Source: CAJQQY01 sp045104975
GTDB taxonomy: Bacteria; Bacteroidota; Bacteroidia; Chitinophagales; Saprospiraceae
Assembly: GCA_045104975.1 (NCBI GenBank)
Contig: JBGCCY010000062.1
Coordinates: 1-64,000, forward strand
DNA length: 64,000 bases
Direction: 5' to 3'
Of this stretch, positions 1 through 8,958 are shown in pieces. Below the pieces are notes generated by a model, which saw only the letters and a list, made by a program, of their open reading frames with translations, was not told the origin of the DNA and made no database searches. The position numbers and the translations under genes were made by a program. Position 1 is the stretch's first letter, and every line of letters begins with the position of its first letter.

Positions 1-3
1 AAA

Positions 4-1113
4 TCACTTCACCTTAATCCCACCAAGATCATCAAACTTCCCCGTAACCAACCAACCTCCGAAATTTTCTGAAACAGCCATCAATAAAGTATTTTCACCT
101 TTTTTCAAGTTCAAATAAATACCGTCAAAAAGTCCAACAGTTCCCAAATATCTGTAATCTCTTGATCGCCAAATATTAGTTCCTTGGTAGATCGCTTTGT
201 CGTTAAGAATTGCAATGACTTCGTCGCTATATCCAAAGCGGAATAATTTAATTTGATCACGATCAGAGTCAATGGTGATTTTTGCAAAAACTGTTTCGCC
301 TGTTTTCCCATTTCTTAAAAATTGTTGCCTAGAAATATTAGCGGCAGTACCTTCTTCTACTTGAATTTTTCGACCCCAAGTTCGCTCTTTAATTACAGCA
401 GTAATTTTACTTGGATCATCAAGCAATTTTTTCTCAAACATATCGGATATTTCCCATTCTGAAACTAGCCCTTCAATGGGTACACGGTCAATAGGTTTAA
501 AATCTATCAGTTGAGGAGTTGCTGTATTGATTTTGATATCAGCAATATGAAATGCAGTTCTTGATCCCAATTGAAACATGATCTCCCCTGCCCTCGTGGG
601 ATGAAAAAGGTACCACGACAAATGAGGCTTTTCAGAATGATCCAAATAAATTTGTGCTTTGTCATCTCTTACCAAAATCTTGACATGCGTCCAATCATTA
701 TAATTGTATTCATAAGGAAAAGAATATTTAGTGCCAAAATATAATTGCCATGCCGTTATACCTTGAGTGACTGGAGCAACTTGATTGGCATCAGGTTTCC
801 CAGGAAGATGAGGTCTGATGTAAAATTGTTCCGCATCATTTTCTACGATTCTAAATGATACACCTGGAAAGCCATGTTCTTTTTTAAGAAACAAATCGAA
901 TTCTATGGTTCCATTTTTAAAACTAATATTCTTATTGGTAATCGTTCCACCTTTAAGATACAGGCTATTTTTTCCGTTATAATTTTCCAATACATACGAT
1001 GCTCTTTTGCTCACTTCCCAATTGAGCGTATCCAAAGGAATGATATTTTGGGAAAATCCAATTTGGGTGATTAGCAGCGCTAGCAGAAGTGTCCACATTT
1101 TTACTTGTCTCAT
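4..1113 (-). CDS. Secreted protein with LamG/ConA-like domain
   Basis: A 369-aa protein with an N-terminal signal peptide (hydrophobic residues 7-17, cleavage probably after the FSQ at about 22). Residues 25-200 look like a laminin-G/concanavalin-A-like beta-sandwich, with alternating strands and a DWTHVKI segment typical of that fold. Residues 210-369 form a second beta-rich domain resembling carbohydrate-binding jelly rolls attached to glycosidases. No catalytic motif was recognised, so the role is probably binding a glycan or other surface ligand outside the cytoplasm. The start is an ATG directly before the signal peptide. The gene is divergent from a membrane-anchored protein that itself ends in a similar beta-rich domain. 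Function is inferred from fold only. Confidence 0.6.
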   Translation of the reverse strand: MRQVKMWTLLLALLITQIGFSQNIIPLDTLNWEVSKRASYVLENYNGKNSLYLKGGTITNKNISFKNGTIEFDLFLKKEHGFPGVSFRIVENDAEQFYIRPHLPGKPDANQVAPVTQGITAWQLYFGTKYSFPYEYNYNDWTHVKILVRDDKAQIYLDHSEKPHLSWYLFHPTRAGEIMFQLGSRTAFHIADIKINTATPQLIDFKPIDRVPIEGLVSEWEISDMFEKKLLDDPSKITAVIKERTWGRKIQVEEGTAANISRQQFLRNGKTGETVFAKITIDSDRDQIKLFRFGYSDEVIAILNDKAIYQGTNIWRSRDYRYLGTVGLFDGIYLNLKKGENTLLMAVSENFGGWLVTGKFDDLGGIKVK

Positions 1114-1200
1114 GATATTTTATTTTTTAATTTTAATTTTTGTGAATGTGAGCAAATTCCATGATTTTACTAGAAACAAGTTCGTTCAAGTCCATTCAAC

Positions 1201-1232
1201 TTTGTACAACTAGAATTTATACACTAGTTTTG
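1201..1232 (+). promoter_or_regulatory. Bacteroidota promoter TTTG-N20-TAGTTTTG
   Basis: TTTG at 1201-1204 and TAGTTTTG at 1225-1232 match the Bacteroidota -33/-7 pattern (TTTG, TAnnTTTG) exactly with a 20-bp spacer. The ATG of the next gene is at 1243, so the expected transcript start lies only a few bases before the start codon. The mRNA is probably leaderless or nearly so. Confidence 0.6.
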
Positions 1233-1242
1233 TAATCATCTT

Positions 1243-2487
1243 ATGGAAAAAAATAAGGACCAAAAATTAATTGCTAAATGTCTTCTTGAAATCGAAGAGC
1301 GGCTAGGTTGGGGAAACTCAACTGATTGGCACAACGATGTATTTATCGAACTAAGTGGGGCCATTCAAGAGCACACTAAAATACTGCTAAGCCCCACCAC
1401 TTTGAAACGAGTATGGGGAAAAGTAAACTACCAAAGTTCACCTAGCATTAATACTTTAAATACGCTAGCGCAGTTTGCTGGTTATTTGAATTGGCGAGAT
1501 TTTAAAAACAAATCAGAAATAGAACCTATCCATCCTAAATTACCAAAAGGAAAAGCTTTGGGATACTTAACCATCCTATTTATTTCCTTAGCATTTTTTC
1601 TTTTGGCCACTCGGTCCAATCATCAAAAGAAGGAAGGTTTTGATTTTTCAAAAATGGAATTTTCGAGTCGTCCGATCACCAAAGGATTGCCCAATTCTGT
1701 GGTCTTTGATTTTGATTTAAAAGAAGTAAAATCTGATAGTGTTTATATTCAGCAATTTTGGGATAGAACCAAAACAATCAAATTAAAACCGAACCAAACT
1801 CAGGCCACGGGGCAATATTATTTCCCCGGATATTTTAGAGCTAAATTATTAGTCGATGGAGATATTAAACAAGAGCATGATTTATTTATCAAAAGTGAAG
1901 GTTGGTTGGGTACTATTGATTATGATCCCGTTCCAAAATATTTTGAAGAAAAAAGGGTATTAAAAAACAACTTAGTGTTGCCCAAAAATGCCCTTGAGGA
2001 AATAGCATCAAGTGAGCAACCATTAGTTTCAACTTTTCACTTCGTTGATGATCTGGGTGAAATTTCAGGAGATAATTTTTTATTGGAAACTTCATTCAGA
2101 AATATTTATCACGACAAATGGGCAGTCTGTAGTTCTACAAGATTAGTAATACTTGGAACAGAAGGTGCGATGATTATTCCTTTTTCCATTCCTGGTTGTG
2201 TCTCGGAGATTGGTGTTATGTTAAATGATGTTTACCTAAGTGGTAAGGAAAATGATTTGTCCATGTTTGGTACTGACCTTTCTCAGTTTAAAAATATTGA
2301 AGTGCATGTCGAAAACAAAAATGTGACGGTTTCTATAAATGATAAAAATATCTACACCGGTCAATACTCTGATCCCATCGGAAATATTGTAGGTATTCGT
2401 TATCGTTTTTTAGGGGCGGGTGAAGTTGATTTTTTGAAACTGAGAAATCTGGCAAGTGAGGAATTCATTATTAATGAAGATTTTTAA
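1243..2487 (+). CDS. Transmembrane one-component-type protein, extracytoplasmic sensor
   Basis: A 414-aa protein of unrecognised named family. Residues 1-95 are a cytoplasmic helical domain with the conserved-looking segment LSPTTLKRVWGKV followed by a TLNTLAQFAGY helix, which reads like a DNA-binding or regulatory helix-turn-helix-type unit found before a membrane helix in Bacteroidota proteins. One transmembrane helix (about 105-122, ending before the polar RSNHQKK) leads to about 290 extracytoplasmic residues. The first part is beta-rich and PKD-like (130-215); the last part (250-405) is LamG-like. A perfect promoter lies directly upstream. The topology and the divergent ConA-like gene suggest a membrane regulator that senses a ligand outside and acts locally on DNA. 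This is inference. Confidence 0.5.
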   Translation: MEKNKDQKLIAKCLLEIEERLGWGNSTDWHNDVFIELSGAIQEHTKILLSPTTLKRVWGKVNYQSSPSINTLNTLAQFAGYLNWRDFKNKSEIEPIHPKLPKGKALGYLTILFISLAFFLLATRSNHQKKEGFDFSKMEFSSRPITKGLPNSVVFDFDLKEVKSDSVYIQQFWDRTKTIKLKPNQTQATGQYYFPGYFRAKLLVDGDIKQEHDLFIKSEGWLGTIDYDPVPKYFEEKRVLKNNLVLPKNALEEIASSEQPLVSTFHFVDDLGEISGDNFLLETSFRNIYHDKWAVCSSTRLVILGTEGAMIIPFSIPGCVSEIGVMLNDVYLSGKENDLSMFGTDLSQFKNIEVHVENKNVTVSINDKNIYTGQYSDPIGNIVGIRYRFLGAGEVDFLKLRNLASEEFIINEDF

Positions 2488-2547
2488 TTTGAAACTTTTA
2501 AGTAAAAACCCACCTGGTCTTTGTAGTATTCTTCTTAATTAATATAC

Positions 2548-2614
2548 AAATTTAATCCCCCACTCTACAAGTTCAATAAAACATCAATCTTACCTAACAA
2601 TACATTTACAAATG
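2548..2614. repeat. Dispersed intergenic repeat, copy A
   Basis: About 66 bp shared with copies at 4971-5037 and 8959-9025. The conserved left block is CTACAAGTTCAATAAAACAT and the right block is TAACAATACATTTACAAATG. The distance from the left CTACA to the right ACAATAC is exactly 32 bp in all three copies. Here the right end contains a perfect palindrome TACATTT-AC-AAATGTA (2601-2616). It lies between two convergent genes, so at this site it cannot be the promoter of an annotated gene. Confidence 0.6.
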
Positions 2615-2714
2615 TAAAAAAGGTGGAAAAGAAGGAAAAACACCTGTGAATATTTTTGTTTTAGAAAGGGATACTTATGCGGAGGCGGTTGATCTATTGT
2701 TAGGTTTTTGAGAA

Positions 2715-2748
2715 GAGACTGTTCAAATAAATTTATTTAAACAGTCTC
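2715..2748. terminator. Hairpin between convergent genes, possible terminator
   Basis: A near-perfect 17-bp inverted repeat with no real loop: GAGACTGTT at 2715-2723 pairs with AACAGTCTC at 2740-2748, with AAATAAA/TTTATTT inside. It lies directly downstream of the 3' end of the AraC-type gene and probably ends both flanking transcripts. The outer GAGACTGTT also resembles some IS terminal repeats; see findings. Confidence 0.45.
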
Positions 2749-2757
2749 CATACTTTT

Positions 2758-3666
2758 TTAATTTAGATTCCTAAATTCTTTTGGTGTCATGCCAGTTTCT
2801 TTCTTAAACAACCGAGTAAAATACTGAGGGTATTCAAAACCCAATTCATAAGCCACAGAGCTAATCGAATTGTCAGGCAGTAAAAGTTTTCTCTTCGCTT
2901 CTTTTGCTATTGCTTTATGAATATGTTCCAATGCACTTAAACCTGTTTCTTTTTTCAGCAAATCACTCATGTAATTTGATGACATATTTAGTTCAGTTGC
3001 TAGGTGTTTTACGGTTGGTGTTCCATTCGTAAGTACAAGTTCTGAATCAAAATACTTGTTTAGAAGCGCTTCGAATTTCGTAAGTGTACCATAGTTCTTT
3101 TTAGCTCTGGTAATGAATTGTCTGTCAAAATATCGAGTACAGTAATTCAATAATAGTTCAATATTTGAAACAATTAATCTTTGACTATGCTTGTCAATGT
3201 TCATAGAAATCTCTTCCTCCAATTTCACTACGATATCATTTAGAGTATCCTTTTCTTTTAGTGAAACCTGCAAGGCTTCATTGGTAGTGTAATTAAAAAA
3301 GGAATAATCTTTAATCGTATTGTTGAGGTTAGTTCCAAACAAAAGATCAGGGTGGAAAAATATCCCCCAATCTTTTGTCTTTGGACTTTCAATTTCATCT
3401 TCAATTTCAACAACTTGTCCTGGGGCTACAAAAACCAAAGTACCCTCTTGGAAATCATACTTTTCTCGCCCATATCTAAATGTGGTATCACATTGCTGTT
3501 TAAGCATAATTGAATAGAGCTCAGAATAAATTTTGGCTCCAACAAATGTTTGGTAATCTTTTATGGCTGAGAAATCAATTATTGTAATTAATGGGTGCTC
3601 TGTTTCTGGCTTCCCAAACAGCGCATTCAATTGTCTTACACTTTCTACTTTTAAGGTGTTATTCAT
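2758..3666 (-). CDS. AraC-family transcriptional regulator
   Basis: A 302-aa protein. The N-terminal half (about 1-170) is a cupin-like ligand-binding domain, recognisable by the YDFQEGTLVFVAPGQVV strand segment. The C-terminal 100 residues are a double helix-turn-helix AraC/XylS domain: the first HTH includes VKHLATELNMSSNYMSDLLKKE, and the second contains the family hallmark SVAYELGFEYPQYFTRLFKKETG with the final PKEFR. The gene starts 2 bp after the stop of the upstream alpha/beta-hydrolase gene, so the two form an operon and the regulator probably responds to that enzyme's substrate or product. The ligand is unknown. Confidence 0.88.
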   Translation of the reverse strand: MNNTLKVESVRQLNALFGKPETEHPLITIIDFSAIKDYQTFVGAKIYSELYSIMLKQQCDTTFRYGREKYDFQEGTLVFVAPGQVVEIEDEIESPKTKDWGIFFHPDLLFGTNLNNTIKDYSFFNYTTNEALQVSLKEKDTLNDIVVKLEEEISMNIDKHSQRLIVSNIELLLNYCTRYFDRQFITRAKKNYGTLTKFEALLNKYFDSELVLTNGTPTVKHLATELNMSSNYMSDLLKKETGLSALEHIHKAIAKEAKRKLLLPDNSISSVAYELGFEYPQYFTRLFKKETGMTPKEFRNLN

Positions 3667-3668
3667 AA

Positions 3669-4568
3669 TTAGTGTTTATCTAGCCAATCTATCATTTCTT
3701 CAGGCTTTCTTGCGAAATATTTATATCCTTCAAGTCTTTCTTCTACATCGTCAATCCAAAATAATTTTTTATCGGAAATTCCAAGATTCTCGTACACTTT
3801 TTCAATATCCTCGTTAGTCGTTCTAAAGTCCTTGCGAACTTGTGTAATCAAAGTAGGTATTTTTACTGAACCTGCTAAATCTGGAGCTTTGCATTCGTCT
3901 ACAGTATATCCAGTTTTCTTTTTTAATCTGTCTGAAAATTTTTGAATATTATTTTCATGTGCTAAGTTGAATTTCCTAGTTACTCCTGTTACAAAAGCAT
4001 CTGCCGATAAAGGTTGAAGGTTGATAAAGGCTTTTATATCTTTAAAATCTTCAGGATGTTTTTCCATAGCACGCATGGTTGAGACTCCTCCATAACATTG
4101 GCTGTACAAGTAATAATCCATCTCAGGGAATCTTTCTTTGGTGTATCGTACAGATGCGACGGAGTCTTTATACTCTGTATGCGTTAATCCTAATTTGCCC
4201 CCTTGGTCGAGATCAGATTCTCCATGGTTTCTATAATCGTAGGTAAATACATTGTAGCCTGCGTCGACAAGGTGTTTGTATATCGGTATCATGTCAACTT
4301 GAATATTTCCCCAATCTTTATGTGCTATTCCTCCAGCTACATTGCCCATCATGAATTGATTGACGATGATAATTTTATTACTGTTTTTACTTGGGATGTA
4401 CCATCCCGTTAAATTAAGGTTGTCTAAAGATTTAAAGCTAACATCTTCAAATTCAAGCCCAAGCTCTTTTGGTGTTCTCAAAACTGGGTTTCTCTCTATC
4501 TTCTCAAAAAAATCTGCCATCTGATTTATAGCAAAGTGTCTTTTTATACTATTAATTATTCCAAACAT
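3669..4568 (-). CDS. Alpha/beta hydrolase with cysteine nucleophile
   Basis: A 299-aa cytoplasmic alpha/beta-hydrolase-fold protein without a signal peptide. The fold is shown by the oxyanion-side segment DYRNHGESD (111-119) and the nucleophile elbow SQCYGG around residue 158. The elbow carries Cys in place of the usual Ser, as in dienelactone hydrolases. A late Asp candidate lies in ITQVRKDFRT, and the segment that would carry the catalytic His has none near the C terminus except the final residues DKH. Activity is therefore uncertain. It is followed 2 bp later by an AraC-type regulator in the same operon. The substrate is unknown; an ester or thioester hydrolase or an acyltransferase are possibilities. 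Confidence 0.7.
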   Translation of the reverse strand: MFGIINSIKRHFAINQMADFFEKIERNPVLRTPKELGLEFEDVSFKSLDNLNLTGWYIPSKNSNKIIIVNQFMMGNVAGGIAHKDWGNIQVDMIPIYKHLVDAGYNVFTYDYRNHGESDLDQGGKLGLTHTEYKDSVASVRYTKERFPEMDYYLYSQCYGGVSTMRAMEKHPEDFKDIKAFINLQPLSADAFVTGVTRKFNLAHENNIQKFSDRLKKKTGYTVDECKAPDLAGSVKIPTLITQVRKDFRTTNEDIEKVYENLGISDKKLFWIDDVEERLEGYKYFARKPEEMIDWLDKH

Positions 4569-5071
4569 GATTATTTATTTTATTGGTTAAACTGATAGTA
4601 CAAATGTACTGGATGTTTGATAGTCCTATTTATACAAATTCAGGTTGTTTTTATACATATCACTTATTCAATGTTTTTGTTTGGTCTTAACAAGTAATTA
4701 TAAGAAATTTCTCATCATCCAATTATTAATTTATCGTAAAAATTTAAATAAGTAAACTAGTCTAAATTATTGGCAATGAGTACGTTATAAAAAGGTAAGC
4801 AAAAGTAGTCATGGTCAAGAGAACCAGCATCAACGATTTTGTATTGTGTTACTGATAGTATTCTTTCGGCGTTTAGCAATAAAACATTATAGAAAAACTA
4901 TTCATTGTTAAATGAATGCTAGTCCCAATTATACTAATCAAATCTAATGTTCGTACTTAATCGAACAAACAGATTCCATCTCCTACCCTACACGTTTAAT
5001 AAAACATCCTCATCAAATAACAATACATTTACAAATGCATAACAAATTGGTTTTGTATTTAAAATAATTAA
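4569..5071. other. Gene-free intergenic stretch with repeat copy B
   Basis: About 500 bp without a supported gene, upstream of the alpha/beta-hydrolase operon and downstream of the CocE-type gene. It holds repeat copy B at its right end and a short inverted repeat TGTTCG-N8-CGAACA (4948-4967). Nothing else recognisable was seen. Confidence 0.5.
4971..5037. repeat. Dispersed intergenic repeat, copy B
   Basis: Same element as 2548-2614: CTACACGTTTAATAAAACAT on the left and TAACAATACATTTACAAATG on the right, again with 32 bp from the left CTACA to the right ACAATAC. It lies 34 bp beyond the 3' end of the CocE-type gene on the minus strand. Confidence 0.6.
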
Positions 5072-6889
5072 TTATTCTTCACTTATAAATATTGGTATTT
5101 TGATATAACTATCATTAAACCATTTAATCTCTAAAGGTACTTTCCCATTCTGAATAGTTTCTGTGCTAACATCCTTTCCTGTGCCATAATTAATTTGTTC
5201 ATGAGGATGCTTATTCGCATTTAAAACTAAAATTAACCGACTTCCTTTTCTAAGTTTTTTACTAGTCATTCTAACATCTCCAATAGGAATTAACTCCTTT
5301 TTATTGGGTATCAATAATTGTCGTTTTTCTCTATTTTTAGAATGACTAGCTCTGCCTATATAATGCTGTGTCAATTTAAAATATTTGCCTTCCGGGGTCT
5401 GTTCATACATCACTAATGAATAGTCCATATCTTTTTTATTGATAGTCATTTTTAATCCTCCTAAATAGGAGCCATTGAATTCAATTTCTTTTTCAAATGG
5501 TTTTGTAATAAACGAGAACCCATTTCCTAGAGGTAGCGAATCGTTAAGTATTCCAGGGTTCCAATAATTATTTTCACCTGCCATAGTTCTATCGGTAAAG
5601 TCAATCTTTTGAGTCAAGAAATCTAAGTGATTTGGTCGATCCTCTGTCATGGAAAAGTGTTGTTTTTTTCCATTATTCCCTGTTTTATCCTTAGAGGAAA
5701 AATCAACATTTGATAATTGATTATTTAGATAAAACTGAAGTGTATCATTACTTATATCATTTAGTTTTGGGACGTGCCTCCATTGATTGGTCCCCATCAC
5801 TTGAAAGTTAATTTTACTTTTCAATAATTTTGGTTTCGGAGCATTTCTAAAAATATAGTCGAACCATTCAAAACTTAGATTAGTAATATTAATTTGGGCT
5901 ACAGAATCAATTGTATAATTATCAATTATTTTCTCTGGAACATATTGTGCCCCTAGATGTCCAAATGGGCCAATGACTAAATAGTGTTCTGCATTTTGAT
6001 TGTATTTATAATGCTCTTTTAAATAATACATTGATCCTATTTGTCCTCCATCATAATAACCTGTCGTACTTAATATAGGGATATTGATTTTTGAAAAATC
6101 ATTTTTATACGGCATCATACTTTGCCAATATTCATCATAAGTAGGGTGTTCTAATTGCTTGTTATAGATTGGATTTGGAGAACCGTCAAGACTATCCAAT
6201 GAACGGTATGCTGCTCCTTCTTGGTAATATCTCTGTTTTAAATTATTCCACCTTCCGTTATCGTTATATGTCTTTTCATCTAAAGTTTTATTATTAGTCA
6301 CGTAAGGAAACCAAGGATATAGAAAACTCATATAAACACCATTCTCTGATGGTTCAGCAATCCCAGGAGCGGAAGACGCAGATGGGATTATCGTCTTTAG
6401 AGCAGGATGCAATTTTTTAGTAGCAGCCCATTGTGTAAAACCTGTATAACTCCCTCCCCGCATACCTACTTCTCCATTACTCCATGGTTGCTCAATAATC
6501 CAATCAATCATTTGATAAATATCATTCCCTTCAAATTCATAAGGAATAATCTCACTAGAACTCCAAGCCTTGCCACGAGTATAACTTACTACACCTATAT
6601 ATCCATTTTTAGCAGCTAGTTTTGCTCTCTCAAAATCATTACTTCGAGTATAAATGGTGTGGTGTAAAATCGTTGGTAGAGGTTGTGTTAGTTTCTTATC
6701 TCTTACCACTAAAAATGCTATCTCAGCTCCATCTGAAGTTTTAAGTAGAAGGCTATCTTGAATTAAATATTCTTTTCCATTTTCACTAATCGTTTTTACT
6801 TTTTTTGAAGGTTCTTTGGACTTACAGGAATTAAATCCTATTCCAAATAACAATATAGTTACGTAAATGTAAATTGTTGAATTTTTCAT
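5072..6889 (-). CDS. CocE/NonD-type S15 hydrolase, lipoprotein
   Basis: A 605-aa member of the X-Pro dipeptidyl-peptidase/CocE hydrolase group. The N terminus is a lipoprotein signal with Cys22 in FNSCKS, so the enzyme is probably anchored in the cell envelope. The alpha/beta-hydrolase core has the nucleophile elbow RGGSYTG (Ser147), the acid Asp280 in TTGYYDGG and His311 in GPFGHLG. The C-terminal 200 residues are a jelly-roll domain typical of the family. Likely reactions are hydrolysis of acyl esters, amides or proline-containing peptides; the substrate cannot be read from sequence. A LytTR two-component pair lies directly upstream on the same strand and may control it. Confidence 0.85.
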   Translation of the reverse strand: MKNSTIYIYVTILLFGIGFNSCKSKEPSKKVKTISENGKEYLIQDSLLLKTSDGAEIAFLVVRDKKLTQPLPTILHHTIYTRSNDFERAKLAAKNGYIGVVSYTRGKAWSSSEIIPYEFEGNDIYQMIDWIIEQPWSNGEVGMRGGSYTGFTQWAATKKLHPALKTIIPSASSAPGIAEPSENGVYMSFLYPWFPYVTNNKTLDEKTYNDNGRWNNLKQRYYQEGAAYRSLDSLDGSPNPIYNKQLEHPTYDEYWQSMMPYKNDFSKINIPILSTTGYYDGGQIGSMYYLKEHYKYNQNAEHYLVIGPFGHLGAQYVPEKIIDNYTIDSVAQINITNLSFEWFDYIFRNAPKPKLLKSKINFQVMGTNQWRHVPKLNDISNDTLQFYLNNQLSNVDFSSKDKTGNNGKKQHFSMTEDRPNHLDFLTQKIDFTDRTMAGENNYWNPGILNDSLPLGNGFSFITKPFEKEIEFNGSYLGGLKMTINKKDMDYSLVMYEQTPEGKYFKLTQHYIGRASHSKNREKRQLLIPNKKELIPIGDVRMTSKKLRKGSRLILVLNANKHPHEQINYGTGKDVSTETIQNGKVPLEIKWFNDSYIKIPIFISEE

Positions 6890-6980
6890 AATTAGCTTTT
6901 TAGTATTGGAATAGCATTCCTATTTAGGTATCCTGTTTGAATCCTATCGATCTAAATTACAATGTTAGTTATTGTATAAT

Positions 6981-7700
6981 TTATAAACTATTCCAGTTTT
7001 TAAACCGAACCGATTGTCGACTTGAAACATCAAATGTTTCATCGGTGTTTAAAACTATTTTTAGTCTATTATTGAAATGAGGATATACCTTTTTAATATA
7101 TTGTATGTTAATTATTTGCTTTCTATTTATTCTAAAAAAAACAGTAGCATCTAATTTTTTTTCAATAGTGTTTAAGGATTTTTTCACCATAGCTTTATCC
7201 TCTTTAAAATGAAGTCTTGCATAATTTTCTAAGGATTCAATATATCGGATATCTGCTAAAGGAATGAAATAACATTTGCCTCTATCCTTTATGAAAATTT
7301 TTTGATGGATTAAAAACTCCGAACGTGTTTGACTTGTCTTGAACAGTTCTTCCTTAAGCTTATTTATGCTCTTAGCAAAGCGCTCTTCACGGATTGGTTT
7401 TACCAAATAATCCAAAGCATTAACTTCAAATGCTTTTGCAGCATATTCACTATAAGCTGTCGTAAAAACAATTTCAGGAACGGTGGTCAATTCATCTAAT
7501 AAATCAAAGCCAGATTTTTCAGGCATTTGTATGTCTAAAAAAACAACATGTGGATTTTCGGATTCTATCAATTGTTTTCCTTTGGATGCATTCTCAGCTT
7601 CACCAACAATTTTAAATTCTGGATAATTAGTCAAGCATCTTTTTACTTCTTCTCGGGCTAGACGTTCATCATCAATAATTACCACCTTATATTTCTCCAT
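6981..7700 (-). CDS. LytTR-family response regulator (pair 1)
   Basis: A 239-aa regulator. Residues 1-120 are a receiver domain with the acidic pair IIDDE near the start, the phospho-acceptor Asp in VVFLDIQMP, and YLVKPI near its end. Residues 135-239 are a LytTR DNA-binding domain (IRYIESLENYARLHF, then FRINRKQIINI). Its ATG overlaps the stop codon of the upstream kinase gene by one base (TAATG), so translation is coupled. Expected to bind direct repeats at its target promoters. The nearest candidate target is the CocE-type lipoprotein gene downstream. Confidence 0.93.
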   Translation of the reverse strand: MEKYKVVIIDDERLAREEVKRCLTNYPEFKIVGEAENASKGKQLIESENPHVVFLDIQMPEKSGFDLLDELTTVPEIVFTTAYSEYAAKAFEVNALDYLVKPIREERFAKSINKLKEELFKTSQTRSEFLIHQKIFIKDRGKCYFIPLADIRYIESLENYARLHFKEDKAMVKKSLNTIEKKLDATVFFRINRKQIINIQYIKKVYPHFNNRLKIVLNTDETFDVSSRQSVRFKNWNSL

Positions 7701-8764
7701 TATAAATCAATTTGAATAGGAATAGTTAATTTAGCAACGATCAAACCTTTAGGTTTTTCTTCCAATGTAAAAGAAGCTTTTTCATAATATTGTAGTTGGA
7801 GTCTCTTAGACAAAATTTTTAGACCTAGCCCTTTATCATTTCCCTCTTTAGATATTAATTCTCCAGAATTTTGAACCTCTATTTCAAGGAATGCTTCTTT
7901 TCGTGAAATTGATAAAACAATTGTACCACCTTTTAATGAATTCTGAATGCCATATTTTACTCCATTCTCAATCAATGTTTGAATGCAGAGAGAAGGTATT
8001 TTGTAATCTAATAGACTTTCATCGATGGTTACTTTTAAGGTTAAACGATTTTCAAAACGAATCTTTTCCAGTTCGATATAATCATTTATTATTTGCAGTT
8101 CTTCAGCTATAGTTATTAAATTCTCTTTGGTGTAAATGGACGAACGAAGTATATCTGATAATAAGACGATGGACCGTCTTGCTTTTTTGGGATCTTCTGC
8201 AATTAGAGATTTAATGCTATTTAAAGAATTAAATAAAAAATGAGGTTTTAATTGTTTTGATAGATGGCTTAGTTGTTCTTCTTTTGCTAGAATAGATAAT
8301 TCAGCATGGTGTTTTACTATAATTAATTGTTCTTTATGATAATGAAATAAATGATAAGCCAAGACCCAAATTGACATCAATCTTAAACCTGTAATTAGTG
8401 GAGGATCCCAATAAAATAATGAAGTTATTAAATTAGTTGTCTCTCCTTTTATATACACAAAATGCAAATACCATTTTAAATTATTAAGGAGCATAAATAA
8501 AATGGCCAAGATCATAATCGAGAATACTAACTGAAGAATACTGAATTTCGTAGTTGACTTATATCCCTTTTTTTTAATTATTAATTTATAAATATGGGTT
8601 AAAGAAATACCTATCAAAACATCAAAAATGAAATTAATAGCTGTGTAGAATAATAAATAATCATATATAAAGTAGACGCTATAAGCCCAATAAAAAGAGG
8701 CCAAGCTCCAACCTAGCAATTGGTATTTCCAATATTGTGATATAATATTTTCTTTTTGAATCAT
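7700..8764 (-). CDS. LytS-type sensor histidine kinase (pair 1)
   Basis: About 354 aa. Four or more hydrophobic helices in residues 15-140 form the membrane sensor region. The kinase part begins with the His-kinase motif LKPHFLFNSLNSI (phospho-His in PHF), followed by an HATPase with the N-box TLIENGVKYG and the GLGLKIL glycine motif. The ATG at 8764 is preferred over an upstream TTG that would add four residues. It partners the LytTR regulator directly downstream. No separate extracytoplasmic domain is visible, so the signal is probably sensed in or at the membrane. Confidence 0.9.
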   Translation of the reverse strand: MIQKENIISQYWKYQLLGWSLASFYWAYSVYFIYDYLLFYTAINFIFDVLIGISLTHIYKLIIKKKGYKSTTKFSILQLVFSIMILAILFMLLNNLKWYLHFVYIKGETTNLITSLFYWDPPLITGLRLMSIWVLAYHLFHYHKEQLIIVKHHAELSILAKEEQLSHLSKQLKPHFLFNSLNSIKSLIAEDPKKARRSIVLLSDILRSSIYTKENLITIAEELQIINDYIELEKIRFENRLTLKVTIDESLLDYKIPSLCIQTLIENGVKYGIQNSLKGGTIVLSISRKEAFLEIEVQNSGELISKEGNDKGLGLKILSKRLQLQYYEKASFTLEEKPKGLIVAKLTIPIQIDL

Positions 8765-8958
8765 TGTCTGTAGCAAAAGTACAGTATATAAATAAATCTA
8801 AAAAGAGAATATACATAAGCGTAAATATAAGTTGATAAACGTTAAGAAATTAAATTCCATATTTACTATACATATCTCCCTAGCTTGTCTAATATAATTT
8901 TTTCAAAAACTCCCACATGCTCAATCCCATTAATTTTGCTTAACCTGAGTTTGAAATA

